The translations under genes and the position numbers were made by a program. This document shows positions 37,140 through 49,138 of a stretch of DNA of 64,000 bases, one piece after another. The first letter of the stretch is position 1. The number at the start of each line of letters is the position of its first letter. The notes below the pieces were generated by a model. The model was not told the DNA's origin and did not search any database. It saw only the letters and a program-made list of their open reading frames with translations. This DNA comes from Panopea generosa (lineage: Eukaryota; Mollusca; Bivalvia; Adapedonta; Hiatellidae): the NCBI GenBank assembly GCA_029582155.1, contig CM055901.1:57162740-57226739 (forward strand), read 5' to 3'.

Positions 37140-37255
37140 ATATCCAGGTCAGATATCCAAATAATAACAAAACCCTGCCCATTCACTCCTTATTTAAACA
37201 GGCTAGTGAGATATCTAATGCTCGTTTGTCACGGCTGTCACAGTCATAGAAAATT
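37140..37255. repeat. Dispersed repeat, intact empty site for the TTAA MITE
   Basis: The segment carries TATCCAAATAATAA, CTGCCCATTCACTCC, TTATTTAAACAGGCTAG without interruption. The paralogous copy at 13981-14300 carries the hairpin MITE exactly at the TTAA. Confidence 0.65.
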
Positions 37256-38099
37256 ACATAGAAAGTGAACCAACAATCAATGTCAGGAAATAGAGAATTT
37301 TGTGCTTGGTCAGGACAATATGGTAAGTAGGTGGGAGATGTTTTTAGACTCGTTCACTAAAATGAATAAATGTAACTTCATCTCAGAATTTAATAGCAGT
37401 CATCTAATGTATTTGTGATTGTATTATTTTATAGTTTTGATATGCTAAAATAAAATTAAGGTTTATCAGTTATAAGTAGCAGTTTCCCTTTAAACTAGCC
37501 AGGCCTGGTTGTAAAATCTATAGTGAAGGATAGAGCAATATTTTATAGAAATTTCAACAATTTAAAAGTTAAAAAAAGCTCTGCAGTTTTATCTAATATT
37601 ATTCTTTGTGCAGTATTGCAAGAATTCAGTTAACAGCATTCATCCAGACAGAATTTGGTTTGTTTCTTAAGTGACATTGTTTCAATCAGTTGTACACTTC
37701 ATATAAGGCTATTAATTGTGTGTTTTATGGATCAAATTATTGATCGAGTCGCAGGCAACAAGTGTTTTACGAGTACATCTATAGATCTCCGAGATTTATT
37801 CTGGGCTTTATTCCATCTTATATCATCAAATTTCATTGTAAGATTGGGTATGCAACATTGAACAAAGTGTATAAAAGGTGTCTATCAATAAACTGTTTGT
37901 ATTGGATTATGACAATGGCACCATAATGGTCACTTTTTCTCAATATCATATGTAATGAATATGGATTTTTTATAGCATTCAAAACATGTAAATTGTTTAT
38001 GGATAGCGATGAGTGATAATCAGAGTGTGAATTCTGATTCCTGGGTTTAATCAGGCAGTGCCATTGCAACATATTGTAAATAATATCATAAATCTGGCA
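37256..38099. other. Intron 2, no supported feature
   Basis: AT-rich sequence. A short ATG frame at 37280-37322 followed by GTAAGT is discussed as a speculative extra first exon; nothing else is seen. Confidence 0.35.
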
Positions 38100-38225
38100 T
38101 CAAGGAAAACCTCAAAAGGAATCTTAGTGGAACCACCATCCTGCTGCAAGTAACTGGTAGACACTCTCACATAATGTATTTTGACTCAAACTTGCGTAAG
38201 ACCTTGGTAGTAAGAGATAAAAGAC
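38100..38225 (-). mobile_element. SINE family A copy, reverse orientation
   Basis: Reverse-complement blocks of family A: GGAACCACCATCCTGCTGCA, AGTAACTGGTAGACACTCTC and AACTTGCGTAAGACCTTGG. Confidence 0.65.
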
Positions 38226-38232
38226 CGAGTCT

Positions 38233-39463
38233 TTGAATCTGGAGGTCCAGCAGATGGTTCAGTGACTGCTGGGCAGTGGCCCTGATGGTCCAGCAGATGG
38301 TTCAGTGACTGCTGGGCAGTGGCCCTGATGGTCCAGCAGATAGATTGGTGACTGCTGGGCAGTGGCCCTGATGGTCCAGCAGATAGATTGGTGACTGCTG
38401 GGTAGTGGCCCTGATGGTCCAGCAGATAGATTGGTGACTGCTGGGCAGTGGCCCTGATGGTCCAGCAGATGGTTCAGTGACTGCTGGGCAGTGGCCCTGA
38501 TGGTCCAGCAGATAGTTTGGTGACTGCTGGACAGTGGCCCTGATGGTCCAGCAGATGGTTCAGTGACTGCTGGACAGTGGCCCTGATGGTCCAGCAGATG
38601 GTTCAGTGACTGCTGGGCAGTGGCCCTAATGGTCCAGCAGATAGTTTGGTGACTGCTGGACAGTGGCCCTGATGGTCCAGCAGATGGTTCAGTGACTGCT
38701 GGACAGTGGCCCTGATGGTCCTGCAGATGGTTCAGTGACTGCTGGGCAGTGGCCCTGATGGTCCAGCAGATAGTTTGGTGACTGCTGGACAGTGGCCCTG
38801 ATGGTCCAGCAGATAGTTCAGTGACTGCTGGGCAGTGCCCTGATGGTCCAGCAGATGGTTTGGTGACTGCTGGGCAGTGGCCCTGATGGTCCAGCAGATG
38901 GTTCAGTGACTGCTGGACAGTGGCCCTGATGGTCCAGCAGATGGTTCAGTGACTGCTGGGCAGTGGCCCTGATGGTCCAGCAGATAGTTTGGTGACTGCT
39001 GGACAGTGGCCCTGATGGTCCAGCAGATGGTTCAGTGACTGCTGGGCAGTGGCCCTGATGGTCCAGCAAATGGTCTGGTGACTGCTGGGCAGTGGCTGAT
39101 GGTCCAGCAGATGGTTCAGTGACTGCTGGACAGTGGCCCTGATGGTCCAGCAGATGGTTCAGTGACTGCTGGGCAGTGGCCTTGATGGTCCAGCAGATAG
39201 TTTGGTGACTGCTGGACAGTGGCCCTGATGGTCCAGCAGATGGTTCAGTGACTGCTGGGCAGTGGCCCTGATGGTCCAGCAGATGGTTCAGTGACTGCTG
39301 GGCAGTGGCCCTGATGGTCCAGCAGATAGTTTGGTGACTGCTGGACAGTGGCCCTGATGGTCCAGCAGATGGTTCAGTGACCACTGGGCAGTGTGGCCCT
39401 GATGGTCTAGTGTTCAGTGACTGCTGGGCAGTGTGGCCCTGTTGGTCCAGCAGATAGTTTAGT
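38233..39463. repeat. 43-bp GC-rich minisatellite, about 28 copies
   Basis: The unit combines ATGGTTCAGTGACTGCTGGG, CAGTGGCCCTG and ATGGTCCAGCAG. Two main variants, GGTTCAGTGACTGCTGGGC and AGTTTGGTGACTGCTGGAC, alternate in irregular patterns. The minus-strand 188-codon frame (38818-39384) is created by the repeat. The array is far more GC-rich than the surrounding intron. Confidence 0.95.
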
Positions 39464-41475
39464 GTGGCTCTGATGGTAGCCTATCCTGTTATAATCAGTC
39501 CTATGGTAGCATATCCTGTTATAATTAGTCATAATAAGTCTAATGCAGCCTATCCTGTTGTAATAAGTCCTATGGTAGCCTATCCTGATAAAATATGTCC
39601 TATGGTAGCCTATCCTGTTATAATAAGTCCAATCAATGGTAGCTTACCCTGTTATAATAGGTCCTTTGGTAGCCTATCCTGTTATAATAAATCTAATGGT
39701 AGCCTATCCTGTTATAATAAGTCCTATGGTTGCCTACTCTGTTATAATAAGTCTAATGGTAGCCTATCCTGTTGTTATATGTCCTATGGTAGCCTATCCT
39801 GTTATAATAAGTCCTATGGTAGCCTATCCTGTTATAACAAGTCCTATGGTAACCTATCCTGTTATTATAAGTCTAATAGTAGCCTCCTATCTTGTTATAA
39901 TAAGTTCTATGGTAGCCTATCCTGTTATAATAAGTTCTATGGTAAGGTATCCTGTTATAATAAGTATAATGGTAACCTATCCTGTTATAATAAGTTCTAT
40001 GGTAGCCTATCCTGTTATAATAAGTCTAATGGTAGCATATCCTGTCATAATAAGTCCTACAGTAGCTTACCCTGTTATAATAAGTCTAATGGTAGCCTAT
40101 CATGTTGTTATATGTCCTATGGTAGCTTATCCTGTTATAATAAGTCCTATGGTAGCTTATCCTGTTATAACAAGTCCTTTGGTAGCCTATCCTGTTATTA
40201 TAAGTGTAATAGTAGCCTATCCTGTTATAATAAGTTCTATGGTAGCCTATCCCATTATAATAAGTTCTATGGTAAACTATCCTGTTATAATAAGTATAAT
40301 GGTAGCTTATCCTGTTATAATAAGTTCTATGGTAGCCTATCCTGTTATAATAAGTCTAATGGTAGCCTATCCTGTTATAATAAGTTTTATGGTAGCCTTT
40401 TCTATTATAATAAGTCTAATGGTAGCCTATCCTGTTATAATAAGTCTAATAGTAGCCAACCTGCTATAATAAGTTCTATGGTAGCCTATCCTGTTATAAA
40501 AAGTTCTATGGTAGCCTTTCCTGTTATAATAAGTCTAATGGTAGCCTATCCTGTTATAATAAGTCTAATAGTAGCCTATCCTGTTATAATAAGTCCTGTG
40601 GTAGCCTATCATGTTATAATAAGTTCTATGGTAGCCTATCCTGTAATCATAAGTCATAATAAGTTTAATGGTAGCCTATCCTGTTATAATAAGTCTTATG
40701 GTAGCCTTTTCTGCTATAGTAAGTCTAATGGTAGCCTATCCTGTTATAATCAGTCCTATGGTAGCATATCCTGTTATAATAAGTGATAATAAGTCTAATG
40801 TAGCCTATCCTGTTATAATAAGTCCTATGGTAGCATATCCTGTTATGATAAGTCTAATGGTAGCTTTCCTGTTATAATATATCCTATGGTAGCCTATCCT
40901 AATATAATAAGTCCAATCAATGGTAGCCTACCCTGTTATAATAAGTCAATTGATAGCCTCTGTTATAATGAGTCTAATGGTAGCCTATCTTTTTGTTATA
41001 CGTCCTTTGGTAGTCTATCCTGTTATAATAAGTCCTATGCTAGCCTGTCCTGTTATAACAAGTCCTATGGTAGCCTATCCTGTTATCATAAGTCTAATGG
41101 TAGCCTATCCTGTTGTTATATGTCCTTTGGTAGCCTATCCTGTTATAATAAGTCCTATGGTAGCCTATCCTGTTATAACAAGTCCTATGGTAGCCTATCC
41201 TGTTATCATAAGTCTAATGGTAGCCTATCCTGTTGTTTTGTGTCCTATGGTAGCCTATCCTGTTATAATAAGTTTAATGATAGCCTATCCTGTTGTTTTA
41301 TGTCCTATGGTAGCCTATCCTGTTATATAATAAGTCCTATGGTAGCCTTTCCTGTTATAACAAGTCCTATGGTAACCTATCCTGTTATAATATGTCTTGT
41401 GGTAGCATATACTGTTTTAATAACTCTAATGGTAGCTTATCCAGTTATAAATCATATGGCAGCCTGATAATACAT
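39464..41475. repeat. 30-bp minisatellite, about 66 copies
   Basis: The unit reads AATGGTAGCCTATCCTGTTA then TAATAAGTCT, with variants in the last bases. It abuts the 43-bp array, with the bases GATGGT shared at the junction. The 10-codon period keeps frames open for up to 440 codons (39464-40786), encoding (SYGSLSCYNK)n or (MVAYPVIISP)n. No start context, splice site or non-repeat sequence supports a gene. Confidence 0.95.
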
Positions 41476-41969
41476 CTGATAGTAGCATAATGCTGTTAAT
41501 GAAATAATTTATTCAGTTAGTTTATGCAAAAGGAATACAACAACCTTTTCTGACTCAAGCATTCTGTGCTTAGCTCCACATGACCTATATATTGTATCTT
41601 CATCATGTCTTAGATTTAATGTGGAAATTAACCATATCAATATAAAACATAAAAAAATAATCACACCTAGATAAAACATTTTTTCTGCATTACGACATCT
41701 ATGCTTGCCTGTTGGTAATCAATATATGGATATCCAGATACTCAGTCCACACAACCTATTTGTCTTACGTACCTTTAATCTATATTACTTTCAAATCACA
41801 ACATATTAAACATGTGCCATTAATCACCATTAGTACACAAACCTTTTATGATTTTATTTTGTTTTCAAGAACAAGCACAATATGTATGGCCATATTGAAT
41901 ACTTGTATTGCTTATAAGTATGCAATATTTGCTTTTTTATAATAATTTTATGGTTTCTATTTGGCATTA
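41476..41969. other. No feature seen
   Basis: AT-rich intron 2 sequence without recognisable features. Confidence 0.4.
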
Positions 41970-42620
41970 GATATGGCCCCACTATTATCAATTGGGGGTA
42001 TACTAAGTATCACCGCTGTCCGTATGTACGTACATCCCATACGCATGAAAATCGGTTTCCGGCTTATATCTTAAGTTTTAATGAACAGATTTAAAATAAA
42101 CTTAGTGTGTGACTTTCCATACAGGTAAAGTTCATATTTCGTTCAGGTTTGATGATTTTTGATGGAGTTATGCCCCTTTGTGGACTTCCGCTCGTTATCT
42201 CTTGAAGGATTGGATGGATTTGATTCATATTTGGTAGAAAGTTGTATGGTGATAAACTACAGCTCAAGTTCAATTTCCGTCAAAATCCCTGCATATTAAT
42301 TAGGTGTTCTGGGCTCTGATTGGCTGATAGTTTCTGACCTCTAAAGTCTTTATTTATGGATCGATTTTGACGAAAATTTATATTTGGCTTTATATCAACA
42401 AGACCCAGGTCAGGTTTGACAATGGATGAAATTGGCCCATATTAATTAGGTGATCTGGACTCTGATTGGCTGACGGTTTCCTACCTCTAAAATCTTTATT
42501 GATGGACCGATTTTGATGAAACATGATATTTGGCTTTATTGATAACTACAATGTAGTTACAAAGTGGGGGCATCTGTGTCCCATGGGTGCATTTCTACTT
42601 TAAATGGAGTTAAAGCCATT
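41970..42620 (+). mobile_element. Dispersed repeat family P, copy 2
   Basis: Same orientation and block order as 7236-7995, with about two internal units starting GCATATTAATTAGGTG or CCATATTAATTAGGTG. The two copies flank about 34 kb of the gene. Confidence 0.75.
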
Positions 42621-42639
42621 TTCAATATATCACAGATTA

Positions 42640-42832
42640 TTGGTGAAGTAAAACCTCAGAGTGAATCTCATAATAGACATAATAAAAACACACCTTCTCC
42701 TGCAAGTTAGTAACAGTAAACTTTTTCATAAACAGTTTTTTGGACAAGCTGGGCTGGAAGCCATAACCTCTACAGTAAGAGTCAAGAGATCTTGAGACAG
42801 TATTTTAGACCACTCAGACATGGAGGACCTAA
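42640..42832 (-). mobile_element. SINE family A copy, reverse orientation
   Basis: Contains ATTGGTGAAGTAAAACCTCA, CACCTTCTCCTGCAAGTTAG and GGACAAGCTGGGCTGGAAGC: the reverse complement of family A blocks, with a small internal insertion. Confidence 0.6.
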
Positions 42833-43080
42833 CATTTGTTTGGCAGCATTTAAGTCTTATTTCCCTTCAACCTTGTAACAGTATCTCGAAACCATGCCTG
42901 CTAAGAAGTCAAGAATGTCAATAGCCTGCAATAATGATCGCCTTCAAATTTTAAAAATATTTATTCCAGGTGAGTGACAGAAGCCTGGTAGAATAAAAAC
43001 AATGCAATTAAAAACACAACAAAGTTAATGTGTGCCAAACATCCAAACTTAGACTCAACACAATTTTTGTCTATTTTCAG

Positions 43081-43227
43081 TAGCCCTCGATAAAGAAGAT
43101 TCGTTAAAGAATCTTACCTCATCACTACCTCCGGCGAAAGTTGCCAATCATTTCCGTCCAAATGGCATTCGCAGTCTTAAAGGGGAACCACAGCCGTATC
43201 CAGCTAAAACTAATGGTGCTCTTCCAA
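43081..43227 (+). CDS. Common exon 3 of the uncharacterised plus-strand gene
   Basis: The acceptor CTATTTTCAG precedes 43081 and a GTAAGT donor begins at 43228. The exon is 147 bases (49 codons), entering and leaving in phase 1, so it can be skipped without breaking the frame. It encodes VALDKEDSLKNLTSSLPPAK, then VANHFRPNGIRSLKGEPQPY, then PAKTNGALP. The acceptor is a tandem CAGTAG, so use of the second AG would drop one valine. It is proline- and asparagine-rich with no recognised domain. A long G-run starts about 30 bases after the donor. Confidence 0.86.
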
Positions 43228-43257
43228 GTAAGTTGTCAAATGTTGTACACTGTTTCT

Positions 43258-43305
43258 TTGTGGGGTGGGGGATGGGGGGGGATGGGGGGGGGGGGGGGGG
43301 GGGTA
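43258..43305 (+). repeat. Poly-G tract just inside intron 3
   Basis: Runs of 4, 5, 8 and more than 20 G separated by T or AT. It starts about 30 bases after the exon 3 donor. Its length is likely polymorphic and hard to sequence. Confidence 0.9.
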
Positions 43306-43439
43306 AATGTACAAAGTACCAGTCAGATGAAATACAAACAATTATTGCTTTAAAAAACAAGATTTCTTTCAATGACATATGCCAGATATTTGTATGTTCA
43401 TGTTCAATTTTTTTATTTTCCCAAAAGGATGTCATATAA

Positions 43440-44250
43440 CTTCCATTTTGTTTGCGTTTGTCCGTCCGACTTTGTTTCTGGAACATAACTTCAAAATTAC
43501 TAGAGGGAAGTTGGAACTTAGAGAGTTATGTTTGGAAGTGCAGAGTGACAATAACTCTATCTTGAATAACCTCAGAATTATCTTCCTTTTATATTTTATT
43601 TATGGTTACTTTTGCTTTTCAAGAGCATATCTTCAAAGTCATGACTTTGAAAATGGATAGACAGCAATGTGTGGAAGGACAGAGCAAAAGAGCGATAACT
43701 CAGTTATTAATAATGGCAGAATTGTCTCCTCTTTTGTACTTTGTTTATGGTTACTTTTGCTAGTTCAGAGCATATGTTCAATATGTTCATAAAAGATATA
43801 GGGAACCCAAAGTAACTTCATACATGGTAAGAGGGCAATATGTAAAAGTGCAGAGCAAAATAACTATAGACTTAAATAATGACAAATTTATCATTTTAGG
43901 TTTCATTTGATTGTCTTTATTATATCTCTACACTGTGTGGAAAGGATTCCAACAAGATTTAAAAACTGGACAGAGTGCAGTGTGACATAATGTTATCTTG
44001 AACCATAGCATAGTTAGCTCCCTATTTTACCTTAGTTTTGGTTATTTCTGCTTGTCCGGAGTATATCTTCAACAGCAACAGTGGGAATTTAACTTCTCAA
44101 TCAAGTCCGGGGAGCATACATCAGTTCAACTGGTTCAGCCGATTTCCTTGTTTTCTTTTTTTTGGTTCCAACATGTTGAGGCCGTGTAACAAAAGATTTA
44201 TACCAAATCTCAACCACGAATATAAGAATCTATCATCGGTTTGAGGTTAG
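43440..44250 (+). repeat. Family R tandem element, about five units of 145 bp
   Basis: Equivalent points recur near 43469, 43613, 43757 and 44048, for example CTGGAACATAACTTCAAAAT and AAGAGCATATCTTCAAAG, followed in each unit by a GCAGAG/GACAATAACT block. The same family appears at 49570-50470 in intron 4. Confidence 0.7.
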
Positions 44251-45069
44251 GATAAAATATTCAGTCCCAAGGGATGACCCTTTAGTCAGAAACAAGGTCG
44301 TACGGAGTAACCATGATAGCCTCCATTCTGCCAAAACAATAACATGTATCTCGAGGAATGGAATTTTTTACCTGAATGGAAAAATAGCCATGAATAATTA
44401 TTTTTAATTTATTTCATCATTATCTTTTTTATTACGATCATTTTCAAACATCAAATCATATGATTCATGTCCTATATATTTTATATGTTACATTATAGAT
44501 AATTCACTGTGTGAAAATCTTAAATTGACTCTAGGACAAGTAGAAATATAATAACCAATATTCTCTTCCAGTATACAAAAATTGTTCTGTGCATACAGTG
44601 TAGATTATTGTTCTTTTTCTGAACAAATTCATTCAGTCTGTTGATTAACTTTTTGGTTAGCTGAATACAATGATACAGTAACTTGCAGCATGATTAGGTC
44701 TAATGGTTTGACTCTCAGTCAGTAGACTTATAACATCCCTTTTAATGGTAATGGAATGGTCCAAGATGTATTATTTAAAGCGATATTTTCCTAAAAAAGA
44801 ATTAAGGTGGGTTAGAAATAGTTTACATTGTCTAATGTTTCTTCATTGCAATTCAAATTCATGCAACATGTTCTAAGACTTACTAAATGTATGCATATTT
44901 AATCTCTGCAGATTTATAAAAATGCTGACATGTGAAGGTGGTAACAAGTATCTAAAATAAACAAAAATAATAATTTAAAAAATTGAATAAAAATGAAACT
45001 TTTGTTTTGACTTTCAAAAGTATCCCTAAAACCATCTAAAAATGTTATTGTAGTTTAAATAACAAAAGC
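44251..45069. other. No feature seen
   Basis: AT-rich intron 3 sequence. Confidence 0.4.
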
Positions 45070-45345
45070 TCCGCATTGGTTAGCTCTGTCCGAAGTGCGT
45101 CCGACTTTCAATCCAGAGGTCTTAAGTTTGAATCCCTGCTTGACCACAGTCTCAGTGATAATTGATATACAACATTATGTTTTATGTCATTTGTCTCTCA
45201 CCCCTGATTAAAGTGGAAAAGTTACAGAGATGGGTGTGCTTGAGTGCTGGTTATCCTTCCAGGATCCTAGGAAAGAGTTGTTATGTCAACTAATCATCTG
45301 TTAGCCCTTTATGGCATAAAAATGATATTAAATATTCAAACAAAC
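45070..45345 (+). mobile_element. SINE family B copy
   Basis: The head TTGGTTAGCTCTGTCCGAAG is tRNA-like, with AAGTTTGAATCCCTGC as a B-box-like motif, then GATATACAACATTATG, GTTACAGAGATGGGTGTGCT and a TTAAATATTCAAACAAACAA tail. Confidence 0.8.
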
Positions 45346-46869
45346 AAAAAAATTAATAATATAAGTCACTAAAATTGTATATATAGATTTTGAATAACTG
45401 TCCAACTGACCCGTACTAAATAGTCATTGCTAATACTATATTTACTTATATCATGATCGCGATAAGTACTTAATACATTTCTGATACATTAAAGAGCTTT
45501 TCAAGCATACAATAAATATAATACCACGGTTTGCCTTTTAAACCTGCCATATAAGAAAAACTCATTTTAAAAGGCTATTGAATTAGTAACTATTGGGTAA
45601 CCTTTATGTTAAACACAATCTACAGACTGGCACAAATTACACAAAACCAGTCATAATAGGTTCACTCATATGAAACGAACCTAATCAGTTGTATATGTAG
45701 ATTTGGGTGAGATCACCCTGAAAGTCAGATTTTTATTATACTTTAAACGTTTAGTATCTTATATTGTTCAATTTATATCAAATCATGGCGAATTATGTAT
45801 CAAGCACAAAATTGAACCGTGGAACTGCCGTGCGGTTGGATGTGGTTAACATGTTACACGGTACGTTTCATTGATAATCGTGCTCAAATATTTAAAGGAT
45901 TCGACGAGCTAAGATTTCTGGTTTAATTGATAACATGTTAAAGGATAATGGATCTTGGGTAAAAATTGTAGGAGAAATATAGCATTGCGTGACAAGGACA
46001 GAAAAAATGTTCATATGTGTTCGGATATTGTATTTGAGGTGATTTATGAATAAACTTTAGCTATAAGTGTATCAGAATTGTGGTTCTGTAAGATTTTAGC
46101 AGGCAGGCTTTGGTGATAATAGATTTATTGAATGTAATGGATACTGGATTGGTTATATATGTTATATATTCTTTAAACAACATATATTTGTAGTCTATAT
46201 TGTGTGTGTCAGTTTGTAACTTATAGTTTGTAGGTCTTATATTTGTTAACAGTTGTGTTATAAATTTAAAGAAAGGACTATTATGACTATTATGCTGTTT
46301 TGATATCATATCAACATAGTTCGCTGCTGTAAAATTTGAAATAGTTAAAAAAATAGTTAAAATCTTGTACTATTTTTGAACATAATAAATAGAACGTATC
46401 CATTGTGTATCAGAATTTTCAGTTAAATAAAATTGTTTTGATCTGTTGCAAATTATTTTATATAAAAATGTATAAAAATCACATTTACCTAAAACCTTCA
46501 GTTGGATTATTTTATTGGAATATGGCATTTAAACGTATGTATAATACTAATATAAGGCAATACATATTCATATTTTTTATATTTTGCAAGATAAAAAATT
46601 TAGAATACATTTATGGTGGATGGTTAAATAAAGAGCAAAATTTAAGATTAATATAACTATCTGGTTTGTTTTATAAAGAAATAATCCATTCTTATCATGT
46701 ATTTGTTCTTGATTGAAAATACGGTTATTTGACCATTCAGTATTAGTTTTATTCCTTTATTCAAAAGCATGTCTTTATTTTTGAAATTTCTGTATAATGT
46801 TACCAGTACCTGCCATTCTTATTATGTTTACTTCATTATCTTTAGAATTACATGATATGCTATATTATA
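45346..46869. other. No feature seen
   Basis: AT-rich intron 3 sequence. Open frames at 46061 and 46405 lack exon-like composition. Confidence 0.4.
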
Positions 46870-49105
46870 TAACCAGTATCTTCTGTTCATCTTTATGTTC
46901 ACAACTACTACATTGTTACCAGTTTCTTCTATTCATCTTTATGTTCACAACTATGTACTTCATTGTTACCAGTATATTCTATTCATCTTTATGTTCACAA
47001 CTACTACATTGTTACCAGTATCTTCTATTCATCTTTATGTTCACAACTACCACATTGTTACCAGTTTCTTCTATTCATCTTTATGTTCACAACTACCATA
47101 TCGTTACTGGTTTCTTCTATTCATCTTTATGTTCACAACTACTTCATTGTTACCAGTATATTCTATTCATCTTTATGTTCACAACTACTATATTGTTACC
47201 AGTATCTTCTATTCATCTTTATGTTCACAACTACTACATTGTTACCAGTTTCTTCTATTCATCTTTATGTTCACAACTACTTCATTGTTACCAGTATCAG
47301 TTATTCATCTTTATGTTCACAACTACTACACATTTACCAGTATATTCTATTCATCTTCATGTTTAGAAATACTACATTATGAACAGTATCTTCTATTCTT
47401 CTTCATGTCTGATACTGCATGTGCTCTATTATATTACCAGTATCTTCTATGATATTTATGTTCAGAACAACTACACAATGTTACCAGTTTATTCTATTCA
47501 TCCTATGTTCAAAACTACCACATTGTTACCAGTATATTCTATTCTTCTTTATGTTTACAACTACTACATTGTTACCAGTATCTTTATTCTTCTTTGTGTT
47601 CAGAACTACTACATTATTACCAGTATCTTCTATTCTTCTTTGTGTTCAGAACTACTTCATTGTTACCAGTATCTTGTATTCTTCTTTATGTTTACAACTA
47701 CTACATTGTTACCAGTATCTTCAATTTTTCTTTGTGTTCAGAACTACTATATTGTAACCAGTATATTCTATCATCTTTATGTTCAGAACTACAACATTGT
47801 TACCAGTGTCTTCTTATCTTCTTTACGTTCAGAACTACTACATTGTTCAAGTATCTTCTATTCTTCTTTCTGTTCAGAACTACTACATTGTTACCAGTAT
47901 ATTCTATCCTTCTTTGTGTTTACAACTACTACATTGTTACTAGTATCTTCTATTCTTCTTAGTGTTCAGAACTACTACATTGTTACCAGTATCTTCTATT
48001 CTTCTTTATGTTCAGAACTACTACATTTTTACCAATATATTATATTCGTCTTTGTGTTCAGAACTACTACATTGTTACCAGTGTACTCTAGTCTTCTTTG
48101 TGTTCAGAACTACTACATTGTTACCAGTACCTTCTATTACTTATCTGTTCAGAACTACTTCATTGTTACCAGTATATTCTATTATTCTTTGTTTCCATAA
48201 CTACTTCATTGTTACCAGTATCTTCTATTCTTCTTTGTGTTCAGATTTACTACATTGTTACCAGTATATCTATTCATCTTTGTGTTTAGAACTACTTCAT
48301 TGTAACCAGTATACTCTATTCATTTTTGTGTTCAGAACTACTTCATTTTTACCAGTATATTCTATTCATCTTTGTGTTCAAAACTACTTCATTGTTACCA
48401 GTATCTTATATTCATTTTAGTGTTCAGAACTACTACATTGTTACCGGTATATTCTATTCTTCTTTGTGTTCAGAACTACCACATTGTTACCAGTATATTC
48501 CATTCTTCTTTATGTTTACAACTACTACATTGCTACCAGTATCTTGTATTCTCCTTTGTGTTCACAACTACTACATTGTTTCCAGTATCTTCTCTTCTTC
48601 TTTGTGTACAGAATTACTACATTGTTACCGGTATCTTCTATTCATCTTTATGTTCAGAACTACTACATTGTTACCAGTATCTTCAATTCATCTTTATGTT
48701 CAGAAATACTACATTGTTACTGGTATCTTCTATTCATCTTTACGTTCAGAACTACTACATTGTTACCACTATATTCTATTCATCTCTATGTTAAGAACTA
48801 CTACATTGTTACCAGTATCTTCTATTCATCTTTATGTTCAGAAATACTACATTGTTACTGGTATCTTCTATTCATCTTTATGTTCAGAACTACTACATTG
48901 TTACCACTATTTTCTATTCATCTTTATGTTCAGAACTACTTCATTGTTACCAGTATCTTCTATTTGTATTTATGTTTAGAACTTTTACATTGTTTTCAAG
49001 AATCTTCTGTTCTTATTTAAGTTCAGAACTACTACATTGTTACCAGTATATTCTATTCTTATTTGTGTTCAGAACTACTACATTGTTACCAGTATCTGTT
49101 ATTCT
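46870..49105 (+). repeat. 46-bp minisatellite carrying a 3' splice-site-like motif in each unit
   Basis: About 48 units combine AACTACTACATTGTTACCAG, TATCTTCTATTC and TTCTTTGTGTTCAG. The 5' third has GTTCACAAC units; the rest mostly has GTTCAGAAC units. Each of the latter places a pyrimidine-rich run directly before CAG, mimicking an acceptor. Several overlapping frames stay open (up to 273 codons) but encode only repeats. The array ends about 30 bases before the real acceptor of exon 4. Confidence 0.95.
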
Positions 49106-49138
49106 GTTATTGTTAACTAAGATTTATTTGTATTTCAG

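Noticed and set aside
39464-40786. 440-codon open frame encoding SYGSLSCYNK-type repeats
   Set aside because: It lies entirely inside a 30-bp minisatellite whose period is ten codons. Overlapping frames are open too, and there is no exon context.
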